From Oscillospiraceae bacterium (GTDB taxonomy: Bacteria > Bacillota > Clostridia > Oscillospirales > Oscillospiraceae): a stretch of 64,000 nt of DNA. This document shows positions 8,672 through 16,754 of the stretch, one piece after another. Where the stretch lies: the NCBI GenBank assembly GCA_910574635.1, contig CAJTCG010000005.1:124001-188000 (forward strand). The letters are read 5' to 3'. Within the stretch, counting starts at the first letter, position 1, and each line of letters begins with the position of its first letter. The notes beneath the pieces are model-generated. The model did no database searches and was not told the origin of the DNA. It saw only the letters and a program-made list of their open reading frames with translations. The position numbers were made by a program, and so were the translations under genes.

Positions 8672-8835
8672 TGGAGGATGTGACAAAATACCCGGGGTGC
8701 ATGTGGTCATATTTCTACATAGTTATATGATGTCTTTTGGCCGGCAGATAAGTGAAGGTTGTATGACCTCCTGGAAAAATGGAAAATGGCCTGCACCGGG
8801 TTGCGGGCCCCGCAATTACGCGTCGGATTCCGTAA

Positions 8836-8877
8836 AAGGCGATCCCGCTTTGCGGGGCCCGGTCTTTCGACCGGGCC
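8836..8877 (-). terminator. Tandem terminator hairpins after spoVT
   Basis: First stem GGCCCGGTC-GAAA-GACCGGGCC (8856-8877, GNRA-type loop on the minus strand), immediately followed by CCCGC/GCGGG (8844-8856) and CCTTTTA. Confidence 0.7.
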
Positions 8878-8899
8878 ATTTCCCATGCGCATCGAGGGC

Positions 8900-9442
8900 T
8901 TACGCCTCCATATGCCGCCCCAAAAAGGCGGCGATGGTCTGGGCCAGCTTGTATTCCGTGTCCCCGGTGGCGATGCCCGGCGTCGTGCCGATGAACAGCA
9001 CCATGCCCAGCAGATCCCCCTCGGAGAGGATGGGGGCGGCCACGTTGGTGACCAGCTTGTCGCTGCCGTCGCAGACGGGGATGGGGTTTCCCCCGCCGTC
9101 ATACTGGTAGATGCGGCGGCTTTCCATGATCTGCTCCAGCTCGGAGGTGATGCGCTTGCCCAGCAGCTCCCGCTTGCCGCCTCCGGCCACGGAGATGACC
9201 GTGTCCCGGTCCGTCACGGCGCAGATGCAGCCGGTGGAGCGGCTCATGGTCTCGCAGAGCTGCCCGGCGAAATCCTCCACGCCGCCCAGCAGGGAATACT
9301 TCTTGAAAATCACCTCGCCGTCCCGGCTGGTGTAAATCTCCAGGGGGTCGCCCTCCCGGATACGCATGGTGCGGCGAATTTCCTTGGGGATGACCACCCG
9401 GCCAAGGTCGTCAATCCGGCGCACAATTCCAGTTGCCTTCAT
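8900..9442 (-). CDS. spoVT: Stage V sporulation protein T
   Basis: Forespore-specific transcription regulator that fine-tunes sigma-G genes. The N-terminal swapped-hairpin AbrB domain (residues 1-50, MKATGIVRRIDDLGRVVIP then EIRRT) is almost identical to the Bacillus protein and is followed by a GAF-like domain ending LAQTIAAFLGRHMEA; 180 residues matches the family. ATG is preceded by AAAGGAG. Supports the inference that the organism sporulates. DNA upstream is occupied by an IS relic, but a sigma-G-like promoter lies before the boundary. Confidence 0.93.
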   Translation of the reverse strand: MKATGIVRRIDDLGRVVIPKEIRRTMRIREGDPLEIYTSRDGEVIFKKYSLLGGVEDFAGQLCETMSRSTGCICAVTDRDTVISVAGGGKRELLGKRITSELEQIMESRRIYQYDGGGNPIPVCDGSDKLVTNVAAPILSEGDLLGMVLFIGTTPGIATGDTEYKLAQTIAAFLGRHMEA

Positions 9443-9471
9443 ATTGAAAAACTCCTTTGATAAAGTGATGG

Positions 9472-9502
9472 TTGTATGTCACTCTGGCAAAAGCTAGTAT
9501 CC
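9472..9502 (-). promoter_or_regulatory. Possible sigma-G-type promoter of spoVT
   Basis: Minus-strand GGATA (9498-9502) and CATACAA (9472-9478), 19-nt spacer; resembles the forespore promoter pattern but is inexact. Confidence 0.3.
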
Positions 9503-9597
9503 GCTGTTTTTCCCGGCTTATGCCGGAGGAAGGCTTGGTGATGTCTGGAAATACGCCGCCATCGGGTACAATAAACGAACAAGATCGGATCAGCATT

Positions 9598-9972
9598 AGA
9601 GCTGGGTGCGCTGATCAGCGTGGCGTCTACGATGCTGCCGCCCCGCATCATCCGTCCAGCCCGCTCCAGGCAGCGGTTGATTGCGTCAAAAAACAGCTTG
9701 CCGATGCCCTTCTCCTCCAACAGATGCCGAAAGTGCAGCAGGGTCGTGGCGTCCGGGACATCCTGCTCGAAAAAGTTGATCCCCATAAATTTGCGCATGG
9801 CATAGCTGTCATAAATTGCGTCCTCTACTCCTTCATCGGATAAGCTGAACCAGCATTGCAGCAGATACATCCGCAGCATGGTTTCTATCTCCATCGGCGG
9901 ACGCCCGCGTTTCCCGGTTGGATAGTGGGGGACGACCAGCGATACCCATTCCTCTCGGGGAATTAAATCAGC
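9598..9972 (-). pseudogene. IS5-family transposase, N-terminal fragment
   Basis: Reads as the DUF772 N-terminal region of an IS5-family transposase, from NADLIPREEWVSLVVPHYP at the upstream edge through ETMLRMYLLQCWFSL to TLISAPSS, where similarity stops abruptly at 9598. The catalytic domain is missing and no start codon precedes the fragment; its upstream edge abuts the stop codon of the sigma-like gene by a few bases. A relic, not a functional element. Confidence 0.8.
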
Positions 9973-9978
9973 GTTTCC

Positions 9979-10485
9979 TTAGAAGTCCCGGATGCGCCGG
10001 AGCTCCGTGCGATACCTTTTCATCTGGTCGGCGAAGGCGCGTTGGGGCCGGCCGAGGGCCTTGGCGATGGCACGGTCAGAGACCTTGTAATCGTCCTGCC
10101 ACATGGCGATCATGGTATCTGCATCGGGGTCAAGCTCCCGCAAGCGGGCAAAAAGGCGATCAAGCAGGTCGCGGTCTGCAATGACGCTCTCAATGGATGG
10201 AGCGTCAGACGGAACCACGTTCAGAAGAGTGTCCTCTCCGTCCTCACTGACGGGGACATCCAGAGAAATCAGGTCTCCAAAACGCCGATGCTCGCAAATG
10301 AGGCAGTCGCCGTCACAGACCCAGACCTCACTTTGAGGGCAGAGGCAGTGTCCGTCGGCCTGCTCCCGCATACGGATGCGGGCTGCTTCGCCATAGCAGG
10401 CATCGCGGACTTCCCGAGAAACCGGGATTTTTTCACCGGTGGTGCGTATGTAGATGAACGGCTGATTCTTGTCATTGATCTTCAT
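9979..10485 (-). CDS. Conjugative-element-type sigma-70-like HTH protein with Cys cluster
   Basis: 168 residues. The N-terminal part resembles proteins carried by integrative conjugative elements of Firmicutes (KINDKNQPFIYIRTTGEKIP, then a block of basic helix); the middle has a cysteine cluster CLCPQSEVWVCDGDCLICE (about 47-65, C-x-C-x7-C-x3-C-x2-C) that could bind metal; the C-terminal 60 residues look like sigma region 4 (RLFARLRELDPDADTMIAMW then an HTH). ATG follows AAAGGAG. Its presence marks 10-12.5 kb as remains of, or cargo from, such an element. Exact function unknown. Confidence 0.65.
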   Translation of the reverse strand: MKINDKNQPFIYIRTTGEKIPVSREVRDACYGEAARIRMREQADGHCLCPQSEVWVCDGDCLICEHRRFGDLISLDVPVSEDGEDTLLNVVPSDAPSIESVIADRDLLDRLFARLRELDPDADTMIAMWQDDYKVSDRAIAKALGRPQRAFADQMKRYRTELRRIRDF

Positions 10486-10546
10486 AAAATCGTCTCCTTT
10501 GGATGCGGAATCCGCAGGAGCCGGTTTTTCCGTAGAACAGAAAAGG

Positions 10547-10596
10547 CGGCCGTGGATATAGTTCTCCCATAGGGGAGCAACTAAAATCCATGGCCG
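10547..10596 (-). terminator. Long hairpin upstream of the sigma-like gene
   Basis: CGGCCGTGGAT (10547-10557) pairs with ATCCATGGCCG (10586-10596), with inner AGTT/AACT and CTCCC/GGGAG pairs; CCTTTTC follows on the minus strand. Probably ends the transcript from the DndB-like gene and small genes upstream. An outer inverted repeat GCGGAATCCGCAG/CTGCGGATTCGG flanks it. Confidence 0.55.
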
Positions 10597-10644
10597 TCAA
10601 TGCAGCTCTGCGGATTCGGCATATTCGGTATAATTGTCACTGCG

Positions 10645-10869
10645 TCAGGAAGTAATGGTGTCTTCCACAATAAATGTGGTCCTGGTACGTGTTACACGCG
10701 AGATGATATTTTCGCGGGCAACTGTGAATGAGCAGCCAATCGGGACATTGAACTTGCAGCTCGACTTGTGTGGGCCTTCCGTTTCAACCATGCCGCTTTG
10801 GTCATTCGCTTTGCACAGCAGGCGGCCCTTGCTGTTGCGAATGTCTCTGTAAATGGTGCCGGGTCTCAC
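10645..10869 (-). CDS. Small protein of unknown function in the acquired island
   Basis: Up to 74 residues, contains three cysteines and ends ENIISRVTRTRTTFIVEDTITS. A very strong Shine-Dalgarno AAAGGAGGTGAG lies at its upstream edge, but the GTG that opens the frame is inside that site, so the true start is unclear (a rarer start codon a little downstream is possible). It is the third frame after the DndB-like gene on the same strand. I do not recognise the family. Confidence 0.4.
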   Translation of the reverse strand: MRPGTIYRDIRNSKGRLLCKANDQSGMVETEGPHKSSCKFNVPIGCSFTVARENIISRVTRTRTTFIVEDTITS

Positions 10870-10991
10870 CTCCTTTCAATGAAAAAGCCGCTTATATACA
10901 CTTTGCCATAGGAAATCGGTCGGGATCGATCAAGTCCTACAGCTTAGCGCGTCTAAGCGGCCTTCCTGCGAGTAACTCCTATTTAATTTGA

Positions 10992-11174
10992 TTATGCGCC
11001 AATTTCAACAGGAATCTTCTTTTTGTAGATTGGGCACTTGACAAACACGGTGATCCTACAGGGGAGCCTGTCTGCGGTTTCAAGGACGTGACAGTGTTTT
11101 CCCAGTTTGCAGCGGGAACCTTCATGCGGGCATTTATACTCAACGGACTTTGGGGGCGTCGTCATATTTGTCAT
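10992..11174 (-). CDS. Cysteine-rich small protein downstream of the DndB-like gene
   Basis: About 60 residues with a compact cluster CPHEGSRCKLGKHCH followed by LPC and KCP, six metal-ligand-like residues, suggesting a zinc- or Fe-S-binding microprotein (inference). The stop codon of the DndB-like gene is directly adjacent, so the two are an operon. The ATG at 11174 has GAGG five bases upstream; a TTG at 11189 is an alternative. Not recognised as a named family; the tight coupling suggests it works with the DGQHR protein. Confidence 0.55.
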   Translation of the reverse strand: MTNMTTPPKSVEYKCPHEGSRCKLGKHCHVLETADRLPCRITVFVKCPIYKKKIPVEIGA

Positions 11175-11189
11175 CACCACCTCTGGCAA

Positions 11190-12464
11190 TTAGGGGATCA
11201 TGCTCGGGAGAGGGGCACTCTCATCGTTCCGCGCATTACGGATAATTTGACGGACGTCATCTACCTCGCTCCGTGTCATCTGATTGCCCATTACCATGTA
11301 TGCAATCACCATACCAGCGCTGCGGATGGAGTCCTTTCCAGTGATCATCTTCTTGTTGGCACTTCCTATCACAAGGATGTTGAACCACAAATCATTGTTG
11401 AACGACCAGTCAATTTGATTGAGCTTTCCTACGGCAGACTCCCAGTTAATCCCTTTGCGTTGGGCCATAAGAGCGACATGTGCAAGCGCCATTTGGGTCA
11501 CCGGCTTCAATAGGAGGTTTTCCTCACGCAGGTTGGAGATCGGTTTATTGTTGCGGGTCAGTTCAAGGTACTGCTGGTATGCTTGTACACCATCAAGGGT
11601 CGCTCGCCAGAAAGACGCGATCGTCTGATATGCTTCTTCCAGCGCCGCGTTGTCTGGCAACTTCTTGGACGAGAATCGTTTGTCCTTCAGAATCGTTTCT
11701 GCAATCGTATATAGAGCGCTTAAAGTTGTGAGATTTTTGCTGCGCTGGGAAAGCGTGTTACTTTTCCAGTTGACCAGGTCGATGCCGTTAATTGGTGCCA
11801 GCGGGCTTCCCACTTTGAAAAGGCGACGAGCAATCACGGCAAAGGTGTCGTCATCGCTTGTGATGATATTGTCGCTGCGGCTGGTCTGTTTGGCATATTT
11901 ATTGATCTTGTTGAAAATTTTCCGGATCTTTGCTGTGTCAGTATGCTCCACGAGGATGATGCACAGTTCTTCATTCGCAAGCTCCGGGTGCGGCTGGAGC
12001 TTATTCATTGCGGCAAATGTCTTTGTGCCGCCCGGAATACCCGCGATACCTCTGATGGCGATCTTCAAACTCAGAAGGCGGTGTTGACCGTCCAGGGCTA
12101 TGAGCCGCTCTTTTCCAGGGAGAGTTAAGAAGCCCATGTCTGCCATAGGAATGGCGTAGGCATCTGGAATGTCGCCTATGACCTTGGAGAGCGGCTCAAA
12201 CCGAATTTTTTCAAAACCGGAGTAGATGTCTACAATGAGGCTTGAGAAGAAGCGATCGGGGTCTTCGGTGATATATGGAACGATCTCTTCCACAATGCGT
12301 TTGATATCGCATTCTCGTTGCATCTTTTCTTCTGCGCTCATGTCTGGCCATTCGGGGAGCTCTTTGGCGATGCCCACCTTGTCAATAAACTCCCCAGCGG
12401 CCATCTTACAGATATAGTAGGGCGTCCTACCCATCTTGGCTTGAATGCACCCCAGTGTCGCCAT
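11190..12464 (-). CDS. DndB-like DGQHR-domain protein
   Basis: 424 residues with the signature ALDGQHRL at about 124-131, N-terminal RTPYYICKMAAGEFIDKVG and a C-terminal helical region, the layout of DndB/DGQHR proteins. DndB is the negative regulator of DNA phosphorothioation clusters; related DGQHR proteins also occur in 7-deazaguanine DNA-modification loci. Here none of dndA, C, D, E or the FGH restriction genes is present. The ATG at 12464 follows AAGGGG. The gene is visibly AT-richer than the host genes around it, has a perfect -10/-35 promoter with repeated CAAAAACAT motifs, and heads an acquired island. Function is uncertain: orphan regulator, relic or part of a different system. Confidence 0.75.
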   Translation of the reverse strand: MATLGCIQAKMGRTPYYICKMAAGEFIDKVGIAKELPEWPDMSAEEKMQRECDIKRIVEEIVPYITEDPDRFFSSLIVDIYSGFEKIRFEPLSKVIGDIPDAYAIPMADMGFLTLPGKERLIALDGQHRLLSLKIAIRGIAGIPGGTKTFAAMNKLQPHPELANEELCIILVEHTDTAKIRKIFNKINKYAKQTSRSDNIITSDDDTFAVIARRLFKVGSPLAPINGIDLVNWKSNTLSQRSKNLTTLSALYTIAETILKDKRFSSKKLPDNAALEEAYQTIASFWRATLDGVQAYQQYLELTRNNKPISNLREENLLLKPVTQMALAHVALMAQRKGINWESAVGKLNQIDWSFNNDLWFNILVIGSANKKMITGKDSIRSAGMVIAYMVMGNQMTRSEVDDVRQIIRNARNDESAPLPSMIP

Positions 12465-12476
12465 AAAACACACCCC

Positions 12477-12582
12477 TTGTTTTTGAAAACATATTACGTT
12501 TTCATTATACTCAAAAAGTTTAAAATGTCAAGAGGAAGACAGGATGTTTCTCAAAAACATTTAAATATTTTTTCAAAAACAT
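12477..12582 (-). promoter_or_regulatory. Promoter and repeated operator-like motifs of the DndB-like gene
   Basis: Minus-strand TTGACA (12526-12531) and TATAAT (12504-12509), 16-nt spacer. Upstream are two direct copies of TTCTCAAAAACAT / TTTTCAAAAACAT (12547-12560, 12568-12582) starting 22 bp apart, two helical turns, and a related TTTTTGAAAACAT in the leader at 12480-12492. DndB proteins are known to repress their own clusters, so these may be its binding sites (inference). Confidence 0.6.
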
Positions 12583-12751
12583 GCAGTCAAAAATCTCGAA
12601 CCTAGAGCAATTCTCAAAACAAACAATAACCAGCGTGGCGAAACCAGGCAAGACAATCATGCTGGGAGACACAATGAAAGGCAAATTGAATAGCAGTATC
12701 AAGCGCATTGGGAGAACGGACCCGAAGCTTTCTCGAAGTGGCCTTTGCCTT

Positions 12752-13342
12752 AGATAGCGTCTACACAAGAGGCGGGGATTGTAATAGAATGGAACTATCT
12801 TAAAAGACTGGAGACAGAAAGATGGATGTATCCTATCGTAGACACGACATAAACGATAAAGTATGGGTGTTGCTTGGACCACATTTGCCGGGACAACGAG
12901 GCCAGTGGGGAGGGATTGCGCAGGATAACCGCTGTTTTGTCAACGCAGTGTTTTGGGTATTGCGAACCGGAGCGCCCTGGCGTGACCTGCTTCCCGATTA
13001 CGGGAAGTGGGGCAGTGTTCATCAGAGGTTCATCCGTTGGCGTAGAAAAGGTGTTTGGGAAAAGCTCTTGGAAATTCTGATCGATGAGCCGGATTATTAT
13101 TTCCGAGCTTAAAGCTCGGAAATAATGAATTTGATTCAAGCCGTTTTGCGGTTGCCGCTGTAAACAGCGGCAACCGCAAAACATGGCACATATTACTTCC
13201 GACCTTTCAGTTCGGAAGTAATATGAATGGCTGATGATCGACGCCAGCCATATCAAGGTGCATCCCCACGCAACGGGAGCGAAAGGCGGCAATCAGGATA
13301 TGTCCAAGACAAAAGGGGGCTTAACACGTGTAGACGCTATCT
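12752..13342 (+). mobile_element. IS5-family deletion derivative inside the IS630 relic
   Basis: Bounded by GATAGCGTCTACAC and its perfect inverted complement, flanked by TA on both sides. The single reading frame starts at 12822 (MDVSYRRHDINDKVWVLLGP, TGAPWRDLLPDYGKW) and would continue YEWLMIDASHIKVHPHATG to SKTKGGL, where it runs straight into the right terminal repeat: the second half of the transposase is absent. The frame is also broken at 13097 by a hairpin insert. Could only move with transposase supplied in trans. Confidence 0.85.
13098..13224. mobile_element. 127-bp hairpin-only insertion in the IS5 transposase frame
   Basis: Removing 13098-13224 restores the uninterrupted transposase reading DEPDY-EWLMIDAS, and TAT is present at both edges (13095-13097 and 13222-13224), so this is a real insertion. 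It consists of three perfect hairpins: 13-bp stem at 13098-13126 (extending to 13096), 18-bp stem at 13143-13182 with loop TAAA, and 13-bp stem at 13190-13224. The two outer hairpins have related arms (TATTTCCGAGC and TATTACTTCCGA), forming imperfect terminal inverted repeats. No coding capacity. Confidence 0.8.
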
Positions 13343-13971
13343 AAAGTCATTCAATAGGGTTCAGGTCCGGGCTGTACGCAGGCAGATAAAGGGCCGCTAC
13401 ACCGGCATCACGGAGCAGCTCGCCTACCGCCTGGACATGGTGAGTCCTGAGACTGTCCATTACCACTTTCATCCAGGAAAACCAGACGGGAAGCCTGTGT
13501 TGTCTTCGCAAATCCACTCCATTGGTCTCTCTTGGTCTGCACATCGGGGACGTTTCTGTTCTGAAGCGTGGATCATCTTCTTTTTTCTCCGATACCCCAT
13601 TGCCTGTATTCTACGGCGTACCGTTTCTATTCCAACTGGCAGGCTCAATTTCTCTACGATTTCTGAAAGTGTAATATCCGGCTGACCATCTATCCCCTTC
13701 GCAATTTTTTCTGAATCCTCTGGCGCCAGCACTTGCTTACGTCCCCGTTTACTTACGCGCAGATCGACACTTCCGGTTTTGACTTTTTGCTCTGCCAGCC
13801 GGTATACCGTTGGCACAGATATCCCACAGGCCAGCGCAACGGCTTTTGCATCATGCGTTTTCTCATATGCTTCTACCAGGAAATTCCTCGCTTCGTTATG
13901 CAGCATTTTCCTCACCCCACTGCTATCTTACCATATCTGTTCTCTTTTTGCTATTTCAGAGAACTGCTCTA

Positions 13972-14227
13972 AGCAGAAATCGGGAGTATGGCCGCACTCC
14001 CGAAAAACGGCCAAATCCGGCCCCTGCTGGGCCGTGTCTGTATTGCTTGATGGGATAGTCCCAAACCCTTATACAGAACGGAGGCAACACCCGCATAGGC
14101 ATGACAGCCACGGCAATATATTCTGTTCCAAAGCACAGAAACAAGAAAATTGCAGAAGTCAGGAGGCAGTACAATTCGACCTACACTCACCAAAACGGGC
14201 TTCTAACGGCATACAAAAGGACACAAC
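13972..14227. other. Stretch without a convincing gene between IS630 and the mcp region
   Basis: Holds hairpins CGGGAGT/ACTCCCG (13982-14004) and GGCCC/GGGCC (14020-14034). A short plus-strand frame from 14101 (TATAIYSVPKHRNKKIAEVRR) faintly resembles the start of conjugative-element serine recombinases but decays at once; it is not called as a gene. Confidence 0.4.
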
Positions 14228-14274
14228 AAGCCAGGACAGGAGGCCGGCACCCCGGCGCTCCCGTCCTGGCTTTT
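14228..14274 (+). terminator. Terminator-like hairpin, plus strand
   Basis: AAGCCAGGAC (14228-14237) pairs with GTCCTGGCTT (14263-14272) and runs into TTTT. No intact plus-strand gene precedes it, suggesting it belonged to a lost gene. Confidence 0.6.
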
Positions 14275-14298
14275 GATGAACTGTAAACTGTGCTGTCA

Positions 14299-14372
14299 CG
14301 CAAGAGGGCCGCAGGCCCTCTTGCGGCGCCCGAAGAAACCGTGCACCCGCTTCGCGTCTGTACGGTTTCTTC
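14299..14372. repeat. Two adjacent perfect hairpins downstream of mcp
   Basis: CGCAAGAGGGCC (14299-14310) with GGCCCTCTTGCG (14314-14325), then GAAGAAACCGT (14332-14342) with ACGGTTTCTTC (14362-14372). Neither has a U-run on the minus strand. Confidence 0.75.
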
Positions 14373-14400
14373 AGGTCAGATAACGGCCATGATGCCGGGT

Positions 14401-16104
14401 TCATTTTGAAGGGCCGCGCTTTAGCTGAAACCTTCCTACCAGGCTTTTCATAAGCTGTGACTGACTGGACAGTTCTTCGCTTGCCGCCGCGCTTTCCTCC
14501 GCGGTTGCCGAGTTTGTCTGTACAACATTGGAGATCTGGTCAATTCCCACCGTGAGCTGAGCGATGGAATCCGCCTGGTCGCTGCTGGCCTCTGAAATCT
14601 GTTCGATGATGCCGGCCATTTCGTTCACGTCATTGACCGCTTGAATCAAAGACTGCGCCGTATCGTCCGCAATCTGCGTTCCGTTTTCGATTGCCTGCAA
14701 AGAATTTTCAATCAAAGCAGCGATATTTTCGGAGGCCTCTGTGCTTTTGTTTGCCAGATTGCGGACTTCATCGGCTACTACGGCAAACCCTTTTCCGGCG
14801 GCGCCTGCGCGGGCGGCTTCTACGGCGGCGTTCAGGGCGAGAATATTGGTTTGGAACGCAATATCTTCAATGATCTTCATGATTTTGCTGATCTCACTGG
14901 AGCAGCTGCTGATATCTCCCATTGCATGGGTCATCTGCTGCATTTTTTCTTTGCTCACATTCATCTTTACGCTGACACTGTCTGCCGCTTTACTGGCTTG
15001 CCGCGCACTGTCTGCGTTCTGATTTACCTTGTTGGAGATTTCGTCAATCGTGGCGGCGAGTTCCTGCACAGAGCTGGCCTGCTCAGTCGCCCCCTGGGCA
15101 AGCGCCTGGGCGCCATTCGATACTTGATCCGCTCCGCCCGCGACCTGAGCGGAACTTTGGCTGATTTGCAGCATGGTGTCATTGAGCTTGTCTGCAATGC
15201 CCCGGAACGAGACAAGCAACGGATAAAAGCCGCCTGTATACGATTCCTCGCAGGTCGAATCCACCGTAAAATCTCCCTCGGCCATTTTAGCAAGGAATTG
15301 ATTCTCATCCTCAATAATAAGCTGAAGCTTATGGATCAACCTGCCTACCTGAACGGCGAGAACACCCAGTTCATCCTTCGAGGTATAGGAAATCTTTACA
15401 TCCAAATCCCCTTCCGCCATTTTTATGGCGGCATTCTGGATTTCAGAAATAGGGATTTTGATCAGGCGTATAATCACAAATGAAAAGAAGACGCCCACTA
15501 GGATGATGGCAATGACAACTGCCGCCATGGTCAAGGTGGCGGTTCTGTAAAGGGAAGCGCTTTCCGCCGCCGCATCGTCGCTTCCTTTTGTATTGTAGTC
15601 GATAATTTCATCAAAAGCGCTGTTCAAAGAGTTGAAAAGCGCCTCACATTCTCCGTCCAGAATCGCACGGGCACTTTCAGAGCGTCCCTGTTTGGCGAGA
15701 GCCAACATTTCTTCTTCCGCCGCCTGATACTGTGTCCAGAGATTGTTTGCGTTGTTATAGAAATTTCCTTCTTCCTCATCGATCATATCCCCATACGCGG
15801 CTAAGAGTGCGTCCATGGTTTTGATTCCATCCTGGAGGGACTGAAGGCTGGCCTCCTCTTTGCTATCAGAGTCTGCGGTAAGGTACCCCAGCTCATTCAG
15901 CCGGATGTTGGAAATGGTGGCGCTCAGCTCCCTCGCCGTATCGACACTGGGAAGCCAGCTTGTTGCAATGTCGCTTGTCATGTCATTCATCCGGCCCATG
16001 AGAAAAAATGACATCCCGCTGATAATGAGCATTCCGAGCAGCGCAACCCCTATGAGAATATAGAGCTTCAGTCTGATTTTTAAATTTTTTATGTAGTGAA
16101 TCAT
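14401..16104 (-). CDS. Methyl-accepting chemotaxis protein
   Basis: 567-residue transmembrane chemoreceptor. Residues 13-35 and about 191-213 are membrane helices enclosing a four-helix-bundle ligand domain (4HB_MCP type); a HAMP linker follows ([20 protein letters not shown]), then the cytoplasmic signalling hairpin with its conserved tip around [20 protein letters not shown]. There is no C-terminal CheR/CheB tether pentapeptide. No che or flagellar genes are nearby, so it is an orphan receptor. Lower GC than the flanking host genes and its position beside mobile DNA suggest it may be part of the acquired stretch. Ligand unknown. Confidence 0.92.
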   Translation of the reverse strand: MIHYIKNLKIRLKLYILIGVALLGMLIISGMSFFLMGRMNDMTSDIATSWLPSVDTARELSATISNIRLNELGYLTADSDSKEEASLQSLQDGIKTMDALLAAYGDMIDEEEGNFYNNANNLWTQYQAAEEEMLALAKQGRSESARAILDGECEALFNSLNSAFDEIIDYNTKGSDDAAAESASLYRTATLTMAAVVIAIILVGVFFSFVIIRLIKIPISEIQNAAIKMAEGDLDVKISYTSKDELGVLAVQVGRLIHKLQLIIEDENQFLAKMAEGDFTVDSTCEESYTGGFYPLLVSFRGIADKLNDTMLQISQSSAQVAGGADQVSNGAQALAQGATEQASSVQELAATIDEISNKVNQNADSARQASKAADSVSVKMNVSKEKMQQMTHAMGDISSCSSEISKIMKIIEDIAFQTNILALNAAVEAARAGAAGKGFAVVADEVRNLANKSTEASENIAALIENSLQAIENGTQIADDTAQSLIQAVNDVNEMAGIIEQISEASSDQADSIAQLTVGIDQISNVVQTNSATAEESAAASEELSSQSQLMKSLVGRFQLKRGPSK

Positions 16105-16176
16105 CTTTGCAATCTCCTCTTATACTTCGTTATCCGCAGTTGGCAGCTATAAGAATATATCGGAGATTTTCTCTGT

Positions 16177-16204
16177 TTGATAAGTGGATTGATGAGAATA
16201 TAAT
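16177..16204 (+). promoter_or_regulatory. Likely promoter of the lysis cassette
   Basis: TTGATA (16177-16182) and TATAAT (16199-16204), 16-nt spacer. It would give a leader of nearly 200 nt with several GC-rich stems before the first gene at 16403; the 16105-16402 gap holds nothing else I can recognise. Confidence 0.5.
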
Positions 16205-16402
16205 GGATGCGTTTTTTCGAATGGCTGTAAAGCGGAGGCTTTTTTGTGCTCCGGCGTTCAGCAGCGCGGGCCCCTGGCAAGGCCGGACCCGGCGAAGACC
16301 GAAAAAGCGCGCCGCTTTCCGGCGACGGCTTCGTGCAACTTTCCGGCCTTGGAGCGCTTTCTTTGAACCGCGGTTTTCAAACGAAACAAGGAGGAATATG
16401 AT

Positions 16403-16648
16403 ATGAGCGAAGAGGTGCTGGTAGCGTTGATTGGCCTGGCAGGGTCCGGCCTGGGGTCCGTGCTGGGCATTTTGGTGAGCAGCAAGCTGACCCAGTACCG
16501 GCTGGAACAGCTGGAGAAAAAGGTGGAGGTCCACAACAAGGTCATCGACCGGGTATACAAGCTGGAAGAGCGCACAGAGCTCCAGGAGGAAAAAATCAAG
16601 GCGGCGAACCGCCGGATTGAGGGGCTGGAAAGGAGAGCGGAGGCGTGA
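16403..16648 (+). CDS. Phage-type small membrane/coiled-coil protein (XhlA/haemolysin-like)
   Basis: 81 residues: an N-terminal membrane helix (about residues 5-25, VLVALIGLAGSGLGSVLGIL) and a long heptad-rich helix (LEQLEKKVEVHNKVIDRVYK onward). Such proteins sit directly upstream of holin and endolysin genes in clostridial prophages and are thought to help cell lysis. ATG follows AAGGAGG. Here it opens a three-gene lysis module with no other phage genes around. Confidence 0.75.
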   Translation: MSEEVLVALIGLAGSGLGSVLGILVSSKLTQYRLEQLEKKVEVHNKVIDRVYKLEERTELQEEKIKAANRRIEGLERRAEA

Positions 16649-16754
16649 GAGGAAGGCGGCGTAAAAAGGCCGGGCGCTCCGGGCATTCTGCCGGCGGGGA
16701 GTCAAATTTCAAAAGCGGGAACCGGGAAGAGCCCCGGAGAAAGTGAGGACAACG

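Larger units (their letters stand above)
12603..13971 (-). mobile_element. IS630-family element, decayed and interrupted
   Basis: Ends are TA-GAGCAATTCTC (12603-12615) and GAGAACTGCTC-TA (13959-13971), inverted repeats with one mismatch and the TA target duplication of the IS630/Tc1 superfamily. The transposase (minus strand) reads from the start at 13915 (KMLHNEARNFLVEAYEK, HTH) to LVFLDESG near 13475, where an internal deletion joins it out of frame to VMDSLRTHHVQAVGELL and LPAYSPDLNPIE (13350). The remaining C-terminus (KATSRKLRVRS to WFRHAGYC) lies at about 12620-12745, beyond an IS5-family element inserted after NPIE. Non-functional. Confidence 0.85.

Noticed and set aside
9411..9596. 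Small protein encoded between the IS5 relic and spoVT.
   Set aside because: The frame merely joins the spoVT leader and start region to the relic edge; no ribosome binding site or similarity.
10867..10869. GTG as a firm start for the 74-residue frame.
   Set aside because: The codon lies inside the Shine-Dalgarno itself, too close to be used; start left open.
14101..14286. Serine recombinase N-terminus on the plus strand.
   Set aside because: Only about 20 residues look similar and the resolvase catalytic motif is absent; at most a relic.
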